NCBI GenBank assembly: GCA_029287335.1
Contig: JARFRI010000402.1
Location: 1-7,082, forward strand
Source: Phycisphaera sp.
GTDB lineage: Bacteria > Planctomycetota > Phycisphaerae > Phycisphaerales > Phycisphaeraceae
Direction of reading: 5' to 3'
Length of the DNA stretch: 7,082 nucleotides
Shown: piece by piece, positions 5,298 through 7,082 of the stretch
Position numbering within the stretch: position 1 is the stretch's first letter
How the letters are laid out: the number at the start of each line of letters is the position of its first letter
The notes under the pieces: generated by a model
What the model was told of the DNA's origin: nothing
The model's input: only the letters and a program-made list of their open reading frames with translations
Database searches by the model: none
Made by a program: the position numbers and the translations under genes

Positions 5298-7082
5298 ATG
5301 ACCGCCGTCCAAGCCCGCCACGAGATGCAAGCCATGACCGACCACACCGCCTTAAAAGACTGGGTCAAGAAGACCGCCGACCTCTGCAACCCCGACGACA
5401 TCGTTTGGTGCGACGGCTCCAAAGACGAGTACCAGCGCATGTGCCAGCTCATGGTCGACGCCGGCACCGCCCAATGGCTCGCCCAAGACAAAAAGCCCAA
5501 CTCGATCCTCGTACGCTCAGACCCCGCCGACGTCGCGCGTGTCGAGGACCGCACGTTCATCTGCAGTGCGAAGGAAGAAGACGCCGGCCCGACCAACAAC
5601 TGGAAGTCTCCCGAAGAGATGCACGAGATCCTTCGTCCGCTTTTCCGCAACGCCATGTTGGGGCGCACCATGTACGTCATCCCCTTCTCCATGGGTCCCG
5701 TCGGCTCACCCATCGCACACATCGGTGTCGAGATCTCCGACTCGCCCTACGTCGTCGCCAACATGCACATCATGACCCGCGTCGGCAAGCCCGTCCTCGA
5801 CGTCCTCGGAACCGATGGCGAGTTCGTTCCCGCCATCCACTCCGTCGGCATGCCACTAAACCCGGGCGTCAAGGACGTGTCCTGGCCCTGCAACGCCGAC
5901 AACAAATACATCTGCCACTTCCCCGAAACCAAAGAAATCTGGTCCTTCGGCTCCGGCTACGGCGGCAACGCACTGCTCGGTAAAAAATGCTTCGCCCTCC
6001 GTATCGCGTCCGTCATGGCAAAAGAACAAGGCTGGATGGCCGAGCACATGCTCATCTTGAAATTGACCTCGCCAGAAGGTGAAGTCAAGCACATCTGCGG
6101 CGCCTTCCCCTCCGCCTGCGGCAAGACCAACCTCGCCATGCTCACCCCGACCCTGCCCGGCTGGAAAGTCGAGACCGTCGGCGATGACATCGCCTGGCTT
6201 AAGTTCAACGAACAAGGCGAACTGCACGCCATCAATCCCGAGTACGGCTTCTTCGGCGTCGCGCCCGGCACCAACTACAAAACCAACCCCAACGCGATGG
6301 AATCGCTCAAAGAAAACAGCATCTTCACCAACGTCGGCAAGACGCCGGACGGCGATGTCTGGTGGGAAGATATTGATCGGCCCGCCCCCGACCTGCTCAT
6401 CGACTGGCACGGCAAAGAATGGGTCCACTACGACAGCGAAAACAAAGCCGCCCACCCCCACGCCCGCTTCACCGCACCCGCATCACAGTGTCCGGTCATC
6501 GCGGACAACTGGGAAGACCCTGCAGGCGTGAAGATCGACGCCATCCTCTTCGGCGGACGACGCTCCACCGGACAACCCCTCGCCCTCCAGTCGTTCAGCT
6601 GGGAGCACGGCACGTTCCTCGGCTCCACCATGGCCAGCCAAAAAACCGCCGCCGCCGCGGGCAAGGTCGGCGAACTCCGCTTCGACCCCATGGCCATGCT
6701 CCCCTTCTGCGGCTACAACATGGCCGACTACTTCCAACACTGGCTGGATATGGGCAAGCGCGGCGGTGACAAAATGCCGCGCATCTTCTATGTCAATTGG
6801 TTCCGCCGCGCCGACGATGGCCACTGGCTCTGGCCCGGCTTCGGCGAGAACTGCCGCGTCCTCAAATGGGTCTGTGAAAGATGTGATGGAAAGGGCGACA
6901 CCGTCGAAACCCCGCTCGGTCTGCTGCCAACCAAAGACGCCATCGACACCACCGGCCTGAACCTACCCGAAGAAGACATGGCCGAACTCCTGCGCGTCGA
7001 CCACGAAGAATGGCAACAAAAAATCCCCCTCTTCCGCGAGCACTACGCCAAGTTCGGCGACAAACTCCCTAAAGAACTGAAT
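5298..7082 (+). CDS. pckG: Phosphoenolpyruvate carboxykinase (GTP), 3' end cut by window
   Basis: The gene is open for 595 codons to the window edge; family members are about 590-625 residues, so only a short tail is missing. The cytosolic enzyme converts oxaloacetate and GTP to PEP, CO2 and GDP, the entry to gluconeogenesis, and can run in reverse as an anaplerotic step. GTP-type motifs are complete: substrate Arg73 (LVRSDP), Tyr221 (FGSGYGGN), Mn ligands Lys230 (GKKC), His250 (AEHM) and Asp297 (VGDDIAW), P-loop FPSACGKTN with reactive Cys274 and Lys276, Arg390 (HARFTAP), Arg421/422 (FGGRRSTG), the mobile lid at about 447-458 ([12 protein letters not shown]), and the guanine-site region NWFRR...[14 protein letters not shown]. 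These match the animal and bacterial GTP enzymes and not the ATP-type PckA family. Codons end mostly in C, consistent with high expression. It is probably transcribed from its own promoter in the 96-bp upstream gap, which holds two palindromes. Confidence 0.98.
   Translation, partial: MTAVQARHEMQAMTDHTALKDWVKKTADLCNPDDIVWCDGSKDEYQRMCQLMVDAGTAQWLAQDKKPNSILVRSDPADVARVEDRTFICSAKEEDAGPTNNWKSPEEMHEILRPLFRNAMLGRTMYVIPFSMGPVGSPIAHIGVEISDSPYVVANMHIMTRVGKPVLDVLGTDGEFVPAIHSVGMPLNPGVKDVSWPCNADNKYICHFPETKEIWSFGSGYGGNALLGKKCFALRIASVMAKEQGWMAEHMLILKLTSPEGEVKHICGAFPSACGKTNLAMLTPTLPGWKVETVGDDIAWLKFNEQGELHAINPEYGFFGVAPGTNYKTNPNAMESLKENSIFTNVGKTPDGDVWWEDIDRPAPDLLIDWHGKEWVHYDSENKAAHPHARFTAPASQCPVIADNWEDPAGVKIDAILFGGRRSTGQPLALQSFSWEHGTFLGSTMASQKTAAAAGKVGELRFDPMAMLPFCGYNMADYFQHWLDMGKRGGDKMPRIFYVNWFRRADDGHWLWPGFGENCRVLKWVCERCDGKGDTVETPLGLLPTKDAIDTTGLNLPEEDMAELLRVDHEEWQQKIPLFREHYAKFGDKLPKELN

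Noticed and set aside
5856..6461. A 201-codon minus-strand open frame inside pckG
   Set aside because: It is antisense to a complete, motif-rich enzyme. Its Val/Gly/Phe-rich translation is what C-ending codons give on the other strand, and it has no ribosome site.

Overview
The window is a GC-rich, densely coded bacterial chromosomal segment. It carries ordinary housekeeping and accessory genes, with no mobile elements, tRNA/rRNA genes or CRISPR. The mix of genes suggests a Planctomycetota genome, perhaps Phycisphaerae: a stand-alone RsbW-type anti-sigma ATPase, Sec-exported proteins of unknown function, a GTP-type PEP carboxykinase, and strong GC3 codon use. That assignment is inference from gene content and style; no marker gene is present to prove it.

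Layout from left to right. (1) The 3' end of a plus-strand gene for an RsbW/SpoIIAB-like anti-sigma ATPase. It converges on a minus-strand gene for an exported, methionine-rich protein, and one bidirectional terminator (about 210-240) sits between them. (2) Minus-strand genes, in transcription order: a small Rieske [2Fe-2S] ferredoxin, then an M20 dipeptidase overlapping it by 11 bp, then after a 112-bp gap the exported protein. (3) A 51-bp divergent gap holding an inverted repeat, then a plus-strand pair 15 bp apart: a predicted cytosolic helical protein of unknown function and an exported protein ending in a thioredoxin-like domain that lacks both CXXC cysteines. (4) A 96-bp leader with two palindromes sharing a TTTAAA core and a strong ribosome binding site, followed by phosphoenolpyruvate carboxykinase (GTP). 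That gene runs off the right edge with all catalytic motifs visible.

No stretch over 300 bases lacks a gene. The genes do not form one obvious pathway. The best-supported functions are gluconeogenic/anaplerotic PEP synthesis (pckG), peptide breakdown (M20 dipeptidase) and electron transfer (Rieske). The least understood part is the pair at 3018-5201. I saw no convincing new multi-gene system. The observations most worth a second look are the paired palindromes before pckG, the redox-dead thioredoxin-like protein with its unknown partner, and the alternating-Met exported protein.
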